In this document: one piece after another, positions 20,234 through 26,967 of the stretch | Numbering within the stretch: the first letter of the stretch is position 1 | Layout: each line of letters begins with the position of its first letter | Assembly: GCA_002345215.1 (NCBI GenBank) | Contig: DDVH01000059.1 | Coordinates: forward strand, 1 to 27,828 | From: Anaerolineales bacterium UBA2317 | GTDB taxonomy: Bacteria > Chloroflexota > Anaerolineae > Anaerolineales > Villigracilaceae | Reading direction: 5' to 3' | Length of the DNA: 27,828 bases | Notes under the pieces: model-generated | What the model was told of the DNA's origin: nothing | Database searches by the model: none | What the model saw: only the letters and a program-made list of their open reading frames with translations | Made by a program: the position numbers and the translations under genes

Positions 20234-21646
20234 ATGGTCTTTTTACCAGAATCAAAAGAAAAACGGGTTTTCAATAATGTCTTAGGGGCAATGGGGAATA
20301 CACCACTTGTCAAGTTAGAAAGAATCGGCAAAGATTTACCAGTTCCTTTATATGCAAAACTAGAATTTATGAATCCCGGTGGGTCAGTCAAAGATAGAGT
20401 CGGGGCAAATATTATTGAACAAGCAGAAAAGCGTGGCGAAATTAAACCAGGCGGAACGATAGTAGAAGCCACATCTGGCAACACAGGTGTAGGCTTGGCA
20501 ATTGCGGCGGCGTTGAAAGGCTATAAAACCATCTTCGTCATGCCCGATAAAATGAGCAACGAAAAAATCTTATTACTGCGTGCTTATGGAGCAAAAGTAG
20601 TCATCACGCCTACAGCAGTCGGTCCTGATGACCCACGTTCTTATTATGAAGTTGCAAAAAAGTTTGCGCGTGAAACTCCAAATGCAATTTTAGCCAATCA
20701 ATATCACAACCCTGATAACCCAAAGACACATGAGTTAACCACAGGTCCAGAATTGTGGGAACAAACCGATGGAAAATTAACTGATGTAATTATTGGTATT
20801 GGTACAGGCGGCACAATTACTGGTGTAGGTCGTTATCTAAAATCAAAAAATCCAAACATCACAATTGTTGGTGTGGATATTGAAGGTTCAATCCTGACAG
20901 AAATTTGGCAAAACAAAGGTGTCATTCCGCCGGGGGCATATCCGAAAACATATAAAGTGGAAGGCATTGGTGAAGACTTTTTACCATCTACAATGGATAT
21001 TAATTATGTAGATGCAATCGAACGCGCTGGTGATAGAGAATCATTTTTGTGGGCGCGTCAGTTAGTTCGTCAAGAAGGTATTTTTGCAGGCGGTTCATCA
21101 GGTTCTGCGATTGCGGGTGCAATCAAATACTGTAAAAAATTAAAAGGTGACCGCTTGCCTGTTGTGATTTTGCCTGATTCTGGTTCGCGTTATCTTTCAA
21201 AATTTTATGATGATAAGTGGATGCGTGAATTTGGATTCCTCAGCATGGAATTTGGAGAAACGGCTCTGGGCGACCTTCTACTTGCGAAACCAAACAAACA
21301 GTTACTTACCGCCATACTGGGTGACTCTATCCGTAAAGTTGTCAATGTGATGCACCAAAATGCAGTCTCGCAAATGCCAGTCGTTGACGCAGACGGAAAT
21401 TTGAAAGGTCTCATCGAAGAAGTGGATTTGTTGAATCATCTGCTTGAAAAACATGAACATAGTAATGACGAATCAATTGATAGCCTCATTCAAAAACCGA
21501 GTGCGGTTTTTCCACCCGAAACTTTACTTGAAGAAGCCATGCCTTCGTTAACCGCTGGTTTGGCATTAATTGTGGTTGAAAACAATAAACCAATCGGTAT
21601 CTTAACAAAGATTGATGTGTTAGATTATGTAGCAGGGAAAATCTAA
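20234..21646 (+). CDS. Cystathionine beta-synthase-like PLP enzyme with C-terminal CBS pair
   Basis: Fold-type II PLP enzyme joining serine or activated serine with homocysteine or sulfide; 470 aa. The PLP lysine is Lys53 in NPGGSVKDR, the substrate loop is TSGNTGVG (80-87), and the phosphate-binding glycine loop is GIGTGGTITGVG. Residues about 345-470 hold two CBS motifs (VMHQNAVSQMPVVDADGNLKG and the ALIVVENNKPIGILTKIDV part), which in the human enzyme bind S-adenosylmethionine. The N-terminal heme-binding extension of animal CBS is absent. Length and CBS pair favour cystathionine beta-synthase over cysteine synthase; no cystathionine lyase is adjacent. AAGGAG lies five bases before the ATG. 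Confidence 0.88.
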   Translation: MVFLPESKEKRVFNNVLGAMGNTPLVKLERIGKDLPVPLYAKLEFMNPGGSVKDRVGANIIEQAEKRGEIKPGGTIVEATSGNTGVGLAIAAALKGYKTIFVMPDKMSNEKILLLRAYGAKVVITPTAVGPDDPRSYYEVAKKFARETPNAILANQYHNPDNPKTHELTTGPELWEQTDGKLTDVIIGIGTGGTITGVGRYLKSKNPNITIVGVDIEGSILTEIWQNKGVIPPGAYPKTYKVEGIGEDFLPSTMDINYVDAIERAGDRESFLWARQLVRQEGIFAGGSSGSAIAGAIKYCKKLKGDRLPVVILPDSGSRYLSKFYDDKWMREFGFLSMEFGETALGDLLLAKPNKQLLTAILGDSIRKVVNVMHQNAVSQMPVVDADGNLKGLIEEVDLLNHLLEKHEHSNDESIDSLIQKPSAVFPPETLLEEAMPSLTAGLALIVVENNKPIGILTKIDVLDYVAGKI

Positions 21647-21662
21647 TTTAGAACAAATTTTC

Positions 21663-21671
21663 TGATATAAT
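21663..21671 (+). promoter_or_regulatory. Extended -10 promoter of the DUF1761 gene
   Basis: TGATATAAT is a perfect extended -10 (TGnTATAAT), 49 bases before the ATG, which explains the lack of a good -35. Confidence 0.5.
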
Positions 21672-21720
21672 CCCTTTATCAAATTGGCTTGTGCCAATAC
21701 AAAATAAAACGGAGGCAGAA

Positions 21721-22143
21721 ATGGATTTCAGTTCAATTAATTGGATAGCAGTTGTTTTATGTCTTGTTGCCAGCATGATGATTGGTGGCGTTTGGTTCAG
21801 CCCGAAAGTATTTTTTAACTCATGGTGGAAAGCCATTGGCAAAACAGAAAAAGACATGCAAGATATGTCAAAAGGAAGTTCTGCTAGCATGATGGCTACA
21901 TGGGGTGGGACTATCGTCGCTTCTTTAATTCAGGCAATCTTCATGGGCTTTATGACCGATGCCATGGGTGCTACAAATTGGCCATCTGGCGCAATGACAG
22001 GTTTTTGGTTATGGCTTGGCTTTATTGCACCATCTAGCCTCACCAACAAACTCTTTGCCGATAGATTTCCTGCTTGGTTGTATGAAGCGGGAAATCATCT
22101 CGTCACATTCCTTGTAATGGGTGCGATTCACGGCGCGATGTAA
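21721..22143 (+). CDS. DUF1761 family membrane protein
   Basis: It has 140 aa from ATG 21721, preceded by GGAGG at 21711-21715; a longer reading would include that site. Four hydrophobic helices lie at about 7-27, 57-79, 88-107 and 118-138. The start NWIAVVLCLVASMMIGGVWFSP, with WFSP closing helix 1 and a WWKAIGK stretch after it, is the DUF1761 signature. The function of this family is unknown. A perfect palindromic terminator follows 22 bases after the stop, so with its own promoter it is a single-gene unit. Confidence 0.82.
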   Translation: MDFSSINWIAVVLCLVASMMIGGVWFSPKVFFNSWWKAIGKTEKDMQDMSKGSSASMMATWGGTIVASLIQAIFMGFMTDAMGATNWPSGAMTGFWLWLGFIAPSSLTNKLFADRFPAWLYEAGNHLVTFLVMGAIHGAM

Positions 22144-22165
22144 AACAACAGTTTACATATCAAGT

Positions 22166-22201
22166 AAAATAAAACAGACGGTTAACCGTCTGTTTTATTT
22201 T
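22166..22201. terminator. Perfect 36-bp palindromic bidirectional terminator
   Basis: AAAATAAAACAGACGGTT is followed at once by its exact complement, ending in TTTTATTTTT. The central bases must form the loop in RNA. The ribosome-binding site GGAG of the next gene begins two bases after it. Confidence 0.88.
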
Positions 22202-22210
22202 TGGAGAAAT

Positions 22211-22651
22211 ATGATTAGACCTTATAAAGAAGAAGACTTTGAAATTGTAGTTAAGTTTTGGTTTGAAGCCGTGCAAGTGGCTGAACCAGAACTTGTTAAA
22301 CGCATGGGATATGAATTTCAAGGTGCACGTGAATATTTCAAAACTGTTGTATCTGAAAACAAAATGTGGGTATATGAATTGAATCAAGAGCCAATTGGAT
22401 TTCTTGCCATGCAAAATGAATTTATTGACCGTTTATATGTCAACCCAAAATTTCATCGCCAAGGAATTGGCAAAGCATTGCTTGAATTTGCAAAAACACT
22501 TTCACCCAATCATCTGTGGTTATATACAGACCAAGCCAATAAAATGTCGCGTGCGTTTTACGAAAAGAATGGATTTATCCCCGAAAAATTTGGCATCAGC
22601 CCGCCACCCGAATCTGAACCCGATGTAGAATATCATTGGTATAAAAAATAA
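22211..22651 (+). CDS. GNAT family N-acetyltransferase
   Basis: It has 146 aa from ATG 22211, with GGAG four bases upstream; that start gives the standard N-terminus MIRPYKEEDFEIVVKFW. GNAT motif D/A is IDRLYVNPKFHRQGIGKALLEFA, with the acetyl-CoA pyrophosphate loop RQGIGKA, and motif B is ANKMSRAFYEKNGF. The C-terminus PDVEYHWYKK is normal. The acceptor (amine, antibiotic or protein N-terminus) cannot be predicted. Only one base separates it from alanine racemase, which has no ribosome-binding site of its own, so the two are probably translated in a coupled way. Confidence 0.9.
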   Translation: MIRPYKEEDFEIVVKFWFEAVQVAEPELVKRMGYEFQGAREYFKTVVSENKMWVYELNQEPIGFLAMQNEFIDRLYVNPKFHRQGIGKALLEFAKTLSPNHLWLYTDQANKMSRAFYEKNGFIPEKFGISPPPESEPDVEYHWYKK

Positions 22652-22652
22652 T

Positions 22653-23825
22653 ATGCGCCCTACGTATCTTGAAGTCAATCTCAATCAACTCAAAACAAAT
22701 TTACAAAATATTCGCGCTCACACAAAAAACAAAATCATCACAATGGTCAAAGCCAATGCGTATGGTCATGGTGTTGATGGTGTCGCACCGTTTATCGAAT
22801 CACACACAGATTATTTTGGCGTTGCATTAGTAGAGGAGGGGATTCACTTAAGAAAACTTGGAATCAAAAAACCGATTCTGGTTGCCGGTGGAACTTTAAT
22901 TGAACAACTGCCACTTTTTTTTGAACATGATTTAATTCTTACCGCCTCATCACCTGACCTGTTAACTGCTACTGACAATTTAGCAGAATCATTGCGCCAA
23001 AAAATTAAAGTCCATTTGAAAATTGATACTGGCATGGAAAGAGTCGGAGTGCACGAATACGAAGCCGAAGAATTTTTGACTCAATCCCTTGCGTGTAGCC
23101 AGTTTATGGAAATAGATGGAATTTATACACATTTAGCAAATTCAGAATCTACGTCATTGCGAGGAGAGTTACAAAGTAACTCGACGAAGCAATCTCCTAA
23201 ACAGTTGGAGATTGCTAGCAATGATAGTTTTGTTGATTCCAAACTTCAACTCGAACGTTTTCAAGAAGTTTTACGGTTTTATGGAAAAAGAAGTTTACCA
23301 ACTCCAATGCGTCACGTTTGTAACTCCGGCGGGATATTAAATTTGCCAGAAGCACATTTGGATGCAGTTCGTCCGGGCGTTTTGTTTTATGGTGTTTATC
23401 CATCTAGAGATATTGAAAAGAAGATAGATGTAAAACCTGCACTCACTTGGAAATCAAAAGTAGTCTATAGCAAAATCACACAGCCGGGGCGGAGTATCAG
23501 TTACGGGTCGTTGTGGCAAGTGGAAGGGAGTCCGAAGCGGATTGTTACTATTCCATGTGGCTATGCTGATGGATATTTCCGTCGCATGACAAATCAAGCA
23601 AATGTATTAATCAATGGGAAAAAATATCAGCAAGTTGGAAGAATCTGCATGGACCAGTTTATGGTCAATGTAGAAGATGATGATGTGAAAGTGGGTGATG
23701 ATGTGATTTTATTGGGTGATGGAATCACTGCTGAAGATTTTGCGGATTGGACTGGCACGAATGAATATGAAGTTATGACGAATATTAGTGCGCGTGTGCC
23801 ACGTGTATTTGTTGGGTTACAATAG
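22653..23825 (+). CDS. alr: Alanine racemase with in-frame palindromic-element insertion
   Basis: Interconverts L- and D-alanine for peptidoglycan using PLP; 390 aa. The PLP lysine is Lys33 in MVKANAYGHG, the second base is Tyr284 in SISYGSL, and HLKIDTGMERVG, NSGGIL, PGVLFYGVYP and CMDQFMV are conserved. Residues 167-191 are an extra segment between THLA (strand end) and the QLERF helix, where the family normally has a short loop of about ten residues. It is encoded by the REP-like palindrome at 23152-23224, inserted without frameshift or stop. All catalytic residues remain, so the enzyme may be active with a surface loop. It has no ribosome-binding site and follows the GNAT gene by one base. 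Confidence 0.93.
   Translation: MRPTYLEVNLNQLKTNLQNIRAHTKNKIITMVKANAYGHGVDGVAPFIESHTDYFGVALVEEGIHLRKLGIKKPILVAGGTLIEQLPLFFEHDLILTASSPDLLTATDNLAESLRQKIKVHLKIDTGMERVGVHEYEAEEFLTQSLACSQFMEIDGIYTHLANSESTSLRGELQSNSTKQSPKQLEIASNDSFVDSKLQLERFQEVLRFYGKRSLPTPMRHVCNSGGILNLPEAHLDAVRPGVLFYGVYPSRDIEKKIDVKPALTWKSKVVYSKITQPGRSISYGSLWQVEGSPKRIVTIPCGYADGYFRRMTNQANVLINGKKYQQVGRICMDQFMVNVEDDDVKVGDDVILLGDGITAEDFADWTGTNEYEVMTNISARVPRVFVGLQ
23152..23224. repeat. REP/MITE-like palindrome inside alr
   Basis: Outer arms TCATTGC (23154-23160) and GCAATGA (23218-23224) enclose two hairpins: GAGTTAC/GTAACTC (23166-23172, 23176-23182) and GCAATCTCC/GGAGATTGC (23189-23197, 23207-23215). The result is a cloverleaf-like fold. 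CGTCATTG, GAGGAG, CGACGAA and CAATCTC are shared in order with the copy at 3925-3995. The right end has decayed from CAATGACG to CAATGATA. Confidence 0.85.
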
Positions 23826-23849
23826 GCGAACTATTTTTAATTGAGGTGT

Positions 23850-24386
23850 ATGTTGAATTCTAAAGTAAAAGATTACTTAATTTTGTTTGGTGTGGCTGGG
23901 GTTTCAATTGGCTTAGACCAATGGACAAAAATATTAGTGCGTGCGAATATTGCTTATGGTGACCAATGGTTGCCAGAATGGTTAACTTGGTTGAGTCCGT
24001 ATGCGCGTTTTGTGCATTGGAGTAATAGTGGCGCGGCATTTGGTATGTTTCAAGATGGCAATCAAGTTTTCAAAGTGTTAGCGTTTATTGTGATTGGGGC
24101 GATTATTTATTACTATCCACAAGTTGAAAAAGAAGGCTTTTTGATAAAACTTGCGATGGGTTTGCAATTAGGCGGCGCCACTGGAAATTTAATTGATCGC
24201 TTGCTTAACAATGAAGTCACAGATTTTATTTCAGTTGGTACATTTCCTGTCTTCAATATCGCTGATGCTTCTATTTCAGTTGGTGTCGTTGTTTTGTTAA
24301 TCGGCGTGTGGATTCAAGAACGAAAAGAAAAAGCCAATAAGAAATTAGAGAATAGTGAACAGTTGTCAGTGGACAGTAATCAGTAA
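23850..24386 (+). CDS. lspA: Lipoprotein signal peptidase (signal peptidase II)
   Basis: Membrane aspartyl protease that cleaves prolipoprotein signal peptides ahead of the lipidated Cys. ATG 23850 (or TTG 23853) follows GAGG at 23843-23846; 178 aa. Four TM helices are visible. The conserved blocks are NSGAAFGMF (59-67), GGATGNLIDR (108-117) with Asp125 in VTDFI, and FNIADASISVG with Asp139; the two aspartates are the catalytic pair. The last 11 or so residues (NSEQLSVDSNQ) are not part of the family: they are encoded by a 7-bp repeat array that also supplies the stop codon. It can process the lipoprotein encoded at 19716. Confidence 0.93.
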   Translation: MLNSKVKDYLILFGVAGVSIGLDQWTKILVRANIAYGDQWLPEWLTWLSPYARFVHWSNSGAAFGMFQDGNQVFKVLAFIVIGAIIYYYPQVEKEGFLIKLAMGLQLGGATGNLIDRLLNNEVTDFISVGTFPVFNIADASISVGVVVLLIGVWIQERKEKANKKLENSEQLSVDSNQ

Positions 24387-24426
24387 TCAGTTGTCAGTGA
24401 ATAGTGAGTGGTGAATAGTGAGTAGT
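24350..24426 (+). repeat. Eleven-unit heptanucleotide array across the lspA stop and rluA-family start
   Basis: Eleven consecutive 7-mers fill 24350-24426 without a gap: GAATAGT, GAACAGT, TGTCAGT, GGACAGT, AATCAGT, AATCAGT, TGTCAGT, GAATAGT, GAGTGGT, GAATAGT, GAGTAGT. Ten end in AGT and one in GGT. The first third codes for the LspA tail, the TAA stop is at 24384-24386, and the GTG start of the next gene is at 24418. Confidence 0.92.
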
Positions 24427-25347
24427 GAACGGGTTGAAACTTTTTATTTTGGTGAAGAAGGTTCTGAAAGATTAGATAAATTTTTAGTAACTTGTTTACC
24501 AGAATTTTCTCGCGCGCGTTTGCAAGGTTTAATTGCAGACGGTTTCGTTTTGGTCAATCAGGTACCTGCCAAAAAATCAGGTCAATTAATTGAAACTGGA
24601 TTTGAAATTCAAGTGCGGATTCCGCCATCTGCGCCGAGTGGGTTGATTGGTGAAAATATTCCGCTTGATATTGTTTTTGAGAATGATGATTTGATTGTAG
24701 TTAACAAACCTGCGGGAATGGTCGTTCACCCGGCGGCGGGTCATTCTTCGGGGACGCTTGTCAATGCTGTGTTGGGCTATGACCCAGATTTAGAAGGAAT
24801 CGGCGGCGAAGAACGCCCCGGACTTGTGCATCGTTTGGATAAAGAAACATCCGGCTTGATTGTGCTTGCAAAAAATGAACAAGCGCATAATTGGTTACAA
24901 GACCAATTCCGTTTGCGAACTGTAGAAAAAACATATCTTGCTTTGGTAGATGGTAAACCTCCAACACCGGCAGGTCGTGTAGAAGCCCATATCGGCAGAG
25001 ACCCCAATCATAGAAAAAAGATGGCGATTGTTTCAGAAAAAAAAGGACGAGAAGCCGTCAGTGAATATAAAACGCTTGAGTCATTTAAGAATCACACGCT
25101 TTTAGAATTTCATCCGTTAACAGGTAGGACACATCAAATCCGCTTGCATTGTGCATTTTTGGGCTGTCCGATTGTTGGTGATTCGGTATATGGGAAAAAG
25201 AATCCAACGGTTGAAATGAATCGTCATTTTTTACATGCCTATCAATTGAAAATTATTTTGCCCAATGAAAAAACTCCGCGAACATTTGAGGCGGAATTAC
25301 CGGATGAATTGAAGAGTGCTTTGGAAGAGGTTAAGAGGTACGAGTAA
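24418..25347 (+). CDS. RluA-family 23S rRNA pseudouridine synthase (RluD-like)
   Basis: Converts uridines to pseudouridine in large-subunit rRNA. It has 309 aa. An N-terminal S4 RNA-binding domain (about 16-75) precedes the synthase core with VVNKPAGMVVHPAAGH and the catalytic Asp141 in HRLDKETSGL, then LTGRTHQIRLH, which is the RluA-type closing motif. Together with S4 this suggests RluD. The GTG at 24418 is the only feasible start: an in-frame TGA lies two codons upstream and no later start precedes the S4 domain. There is no ribosome-binding site, and the start sits inside the heptad array; coupling to lspA 31 bases upstream is possible. Confidence 0.9.
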   Translation: MSSERVETFYFGEEGSERLDKFLVTCLPEFSRARLQGLIADGFVLVNQVPAKKSGQLIETGFEIQVRIPPSAPSGLIGENIPLDIVFENDDLIVVNKPAGMVVHPAAGHSSGTLVNAVLGYDPDLEGIGGEERPGLVHRLDKETSGLIVLAKNEQAHNWLQDQFRLRTVEKTYLALVDGKPPTPAGRVEAHIGRDPNHRKKMAIVSEKKGREAVSEYKTLESFKNHTLLEFHPLTGRTHQIRLHCAFLGCPIVGDSVYGKKNPTVEMNRHFLHAYQLKIILPNEKTPRTFEAELPDELKSALEEVKRYE

Positions 25348-25375
25348 TAAGTAACGAGAAATGAGTAATGAGTAA
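25341..25375 (+). repeat. Heptanucleotide array at the end of the pseudouridine synthase gene
   Basis: CGAGTAA, TAAGTAA, CGAGAAA, TGAGTAA, TGAGTAA: five 7-mers in a row. The TAA of the first is the stop codon of the preceding gene. The array provides TAA or TGA in every frame and ends before the GGAGG of the next gene. Confidence 0.85.
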
Positions 25376-25393
25376 TGCAGATTGGAGGATAAT

Positions 25394-25855
25394 ATGAGTG
25401 AAAAAGGATTTGAAGGATTAAAAGTTTGGCAAAAATCACATACTTTGATGTTGGATATTCATAAAAAACTTATTCCTCTCATAATGAAAATTGCTCCCGA
25501 TGAAAGATTTGACCTCGTTATTCAGATTAGAAAATCCTCTAAAAGTGTGTCTGCGAATATTGCCGAAGGGCATGGTCGATTTTATTACGGTGATAATGTA
25601 AGATTTTGCTATAACGCTCGCGGTTCATTAGATGAAACTGTCAGTCACCTGCGTGTTGCTTTAGATCTTGATTATTGTTCAAAAGAATTGTTTGAAAATT
25701 TAAGAAATCAAGCAGATGAAATTCGCCGCATGTTAAACGGATATATTGATTGGTTAAAAGAGAAAAGAGTTGGTGAAAAAGAACCCGGTGCTAATCTTTA
25801 CATCCGTGAGGAAAATGGCGAATACTTTGTCTTATCAGAAAATGATAAGACCTAA
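25394..25855 (+). CDS. Four-helix bundle protein of the 23S rRNA intervening-sequence (IVP/S23) family
   Basis: It has 153 aa from ATG 25394 with GGAGG five bases upstream. The family pattern is clear: GFEGLKVWQKSHTLMLDIHKK, QIRKSSKSVSANIAEGHGRF, YNARGSLDETVSHLRVALDL and EIRRMLNGYIDWL, forming four helices over about residues 5-125. A charged C-terminal tail of 25 residues (REENGEYFVLSENDK) extends beyond the core. Relatives lie in the intervening sequences of Leptospira and other 23S rRNA genes, and Avd of diversity-generating retroelements is a distant cousin. No rRNA, reverse transcriptase or template repeat is nearby. The gene is bracketed by 7-bp repeat arrays in opposite orientation. 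Function is unknown. Confidence 0.9.
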   Translation: MSEKGFEGLKVWQKSHTLMLDIHKKLIPLIMKIAPDERFDLVIQIRKSSKSVSANIAEGHGRFYYGDNVRFCYNARGSLDETVSHLRVALDLDYCSKELFENLRNQADEIRRMLNGYIDWLKEKRVGEKEPGANLYIREENGEYFVLSENDKT

Positions 25856-25884
25856 TTCTTTAATTGCTAATATAAACCTATAAC

Positions 25885-25910
25885 TTGTTACTCATTATCT
25901 CGTTACTCTT
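25885..25910 (-). repeat. Inverted heptanucleotide array after the IVP-like gene
   Basis: On the minus strand the region reads AGAGTAA, CGAGATAA (one base longer), TGAGTAA, with CAAGTTA beyond. These are the same unit types as at 25341-25375 in opposite orientation. The rest of the 77-base gap to the next gene shows only the ribosome-binding site. Confidence 0.7.
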
Positions 25911-25932
25911 TAACTAATTACATGGAGACCCT

Positions 25933-26967
25933 ATGGATTACATAGATTTACGTTCCGACACCGTCACCAAACCTACACCTGAAATGCGCGAAGTAATGGC
26001 AGAAGCTGAAGTGGGTGATGATGTTTACATGGACGACCCAACTGTGAATCAACTGCAAGAAAAAGCGGCGGAAATGCTTGGTAAAGAAGATTCGCTTTTT
26101 GTTCCGTCTGGAACGATGGGAAATTTAATTGCGTTAATGGTGCATTGCCAACGTGGAGATGAAGTGATTCTTGGGAATAAATCTCATATTTATTTGAATG
26201 AAGCAGGTGGTATGTCTGCACTAGGTGGAATTCAACCACATCCAGTCTCGAATCAAAAAGATGGTACATTGGCTTTAGATGACATCCGCGCTTCGATTCA
26301 AAGTGAAGATGTGCATCACACAATTACAAAGTTAATTTGTCTTGAAAACACGCAGAATGTTTGTGGTGGTGTTCCATTGACAGTGGAATATACAAATCAA
26401 GTTGGTGAGATTGCCAAAGAAAATAATTTGTCATTCCATATTGACGGCGCAAGAATCTTCAATGCCGCAACGGCATTGAATGTAGATGTAAAAGATTTAG
26501 TTAAGCCTGCTGATTCGGTCATGTTTTGTTTGAGTAAAGGTTTAGTTTCACCAATTGGATCAATGTTAGTAGGAACAGAGAAATTTATTAATCGTGCGCG
26601 ACATTTGCGAAAAATGTTAGGTGGTGGAATGCGTCAGGTTGGTGTGGTTGCATCGGCAGGATTAATTTCACTAGAAAAGATGACGAAAAGGTTAAGTCAA
26701 GACCATGCTCGGGCTAAGAAACTGTATGCGGGCTTGAAGCAGGTATCAGGTTTGGTATTAGAAGCGGAGCCAAAATCAAATATGGTGTTTTTTGATATTC
26801 ATCCAAATGTTAAACTAACAGATAATCAGATTATTGATGAAGTTAGAAAATATGGCGTGATTATTGATTGGGCTTCATCACGCCGTTTTCGGTTGGTGAC
26901 TCATTATTGGGTGGATGATGATGGTGTAGAAAAAACGATTGAAGCGTTTAAGAAAGTTTTGAAATAA
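25933..26967 (+). CDS. ltaE: Low-specificity threonine aldolase
   Basis: PLP enzyme that splits L-threonine or L-allo-threonine to glycine and acetaldehyde; 344 aa, the usual size. The start DYIDLRSDTVTKPTPEM is diagnostic. His85 in NKSHIY would stack on PLP, Asp171 and Arg174 in FHIDGARIFNA bind the cofactor, and Lys202 in CLSKGLVSPIGS forms the Schiff base. LRKMLGGGMRQVG and RLVTHYWV are also conserved. GGAG lies five bases before the ATG. The stop codon directly abuts the stop of the minus-strand gene with no space for a terminator between. L- or L-allo- preference cannot be decided. Confidence 0.93.
   Translation: MDYIDLRSDTVTKPTPEMREVMAEAEVGDDVYMDDPTVNQLQEKAAEMLGKEDSLFVPSGTMGNLIALMVHCQRGDEVILGNKSHIYLNEAGGMSALGGIQPHPVSNQKDGTLALDDIRASIQSEDVHHTITKLICLENTQNVCGGVPLTVEYTNQVGEIAKENNLSFHIDGARIFNAATALNVDVKDLVKPADSVMFCLSKGLVSPIGSMLVGTEKFINRARHLRKMLGGGMRQVGVVASAGLISLEKMTKRLSQDHARAKKLYAGLKQVSGLVLEAEPKSNMVFFDIHPNVKLTDNQIIDEVRKYGVIIDWASSRRFRLVTHYWVDDDGVEKTIEAFKKVLK

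Noticed and set aside
20234..21646. Plain cysteine synthase (cysK)
   Set aside because: The protein is about 150 residues longer and has a C-terminal CBS domain pair, which favours the cystathionine beta-synthase type.
24350..24426. CRISPR array
   Set aside because: The repeat period is 7 bases with no spacers and no cas genes nearby; it is a simple heptanucleotide array.
25394..25855. Avd component of a diversity-generating retroelement
   Set aside because: No reverse transcriptase, template or variable repeat in the window; the match is to the general IVP/S23 family.
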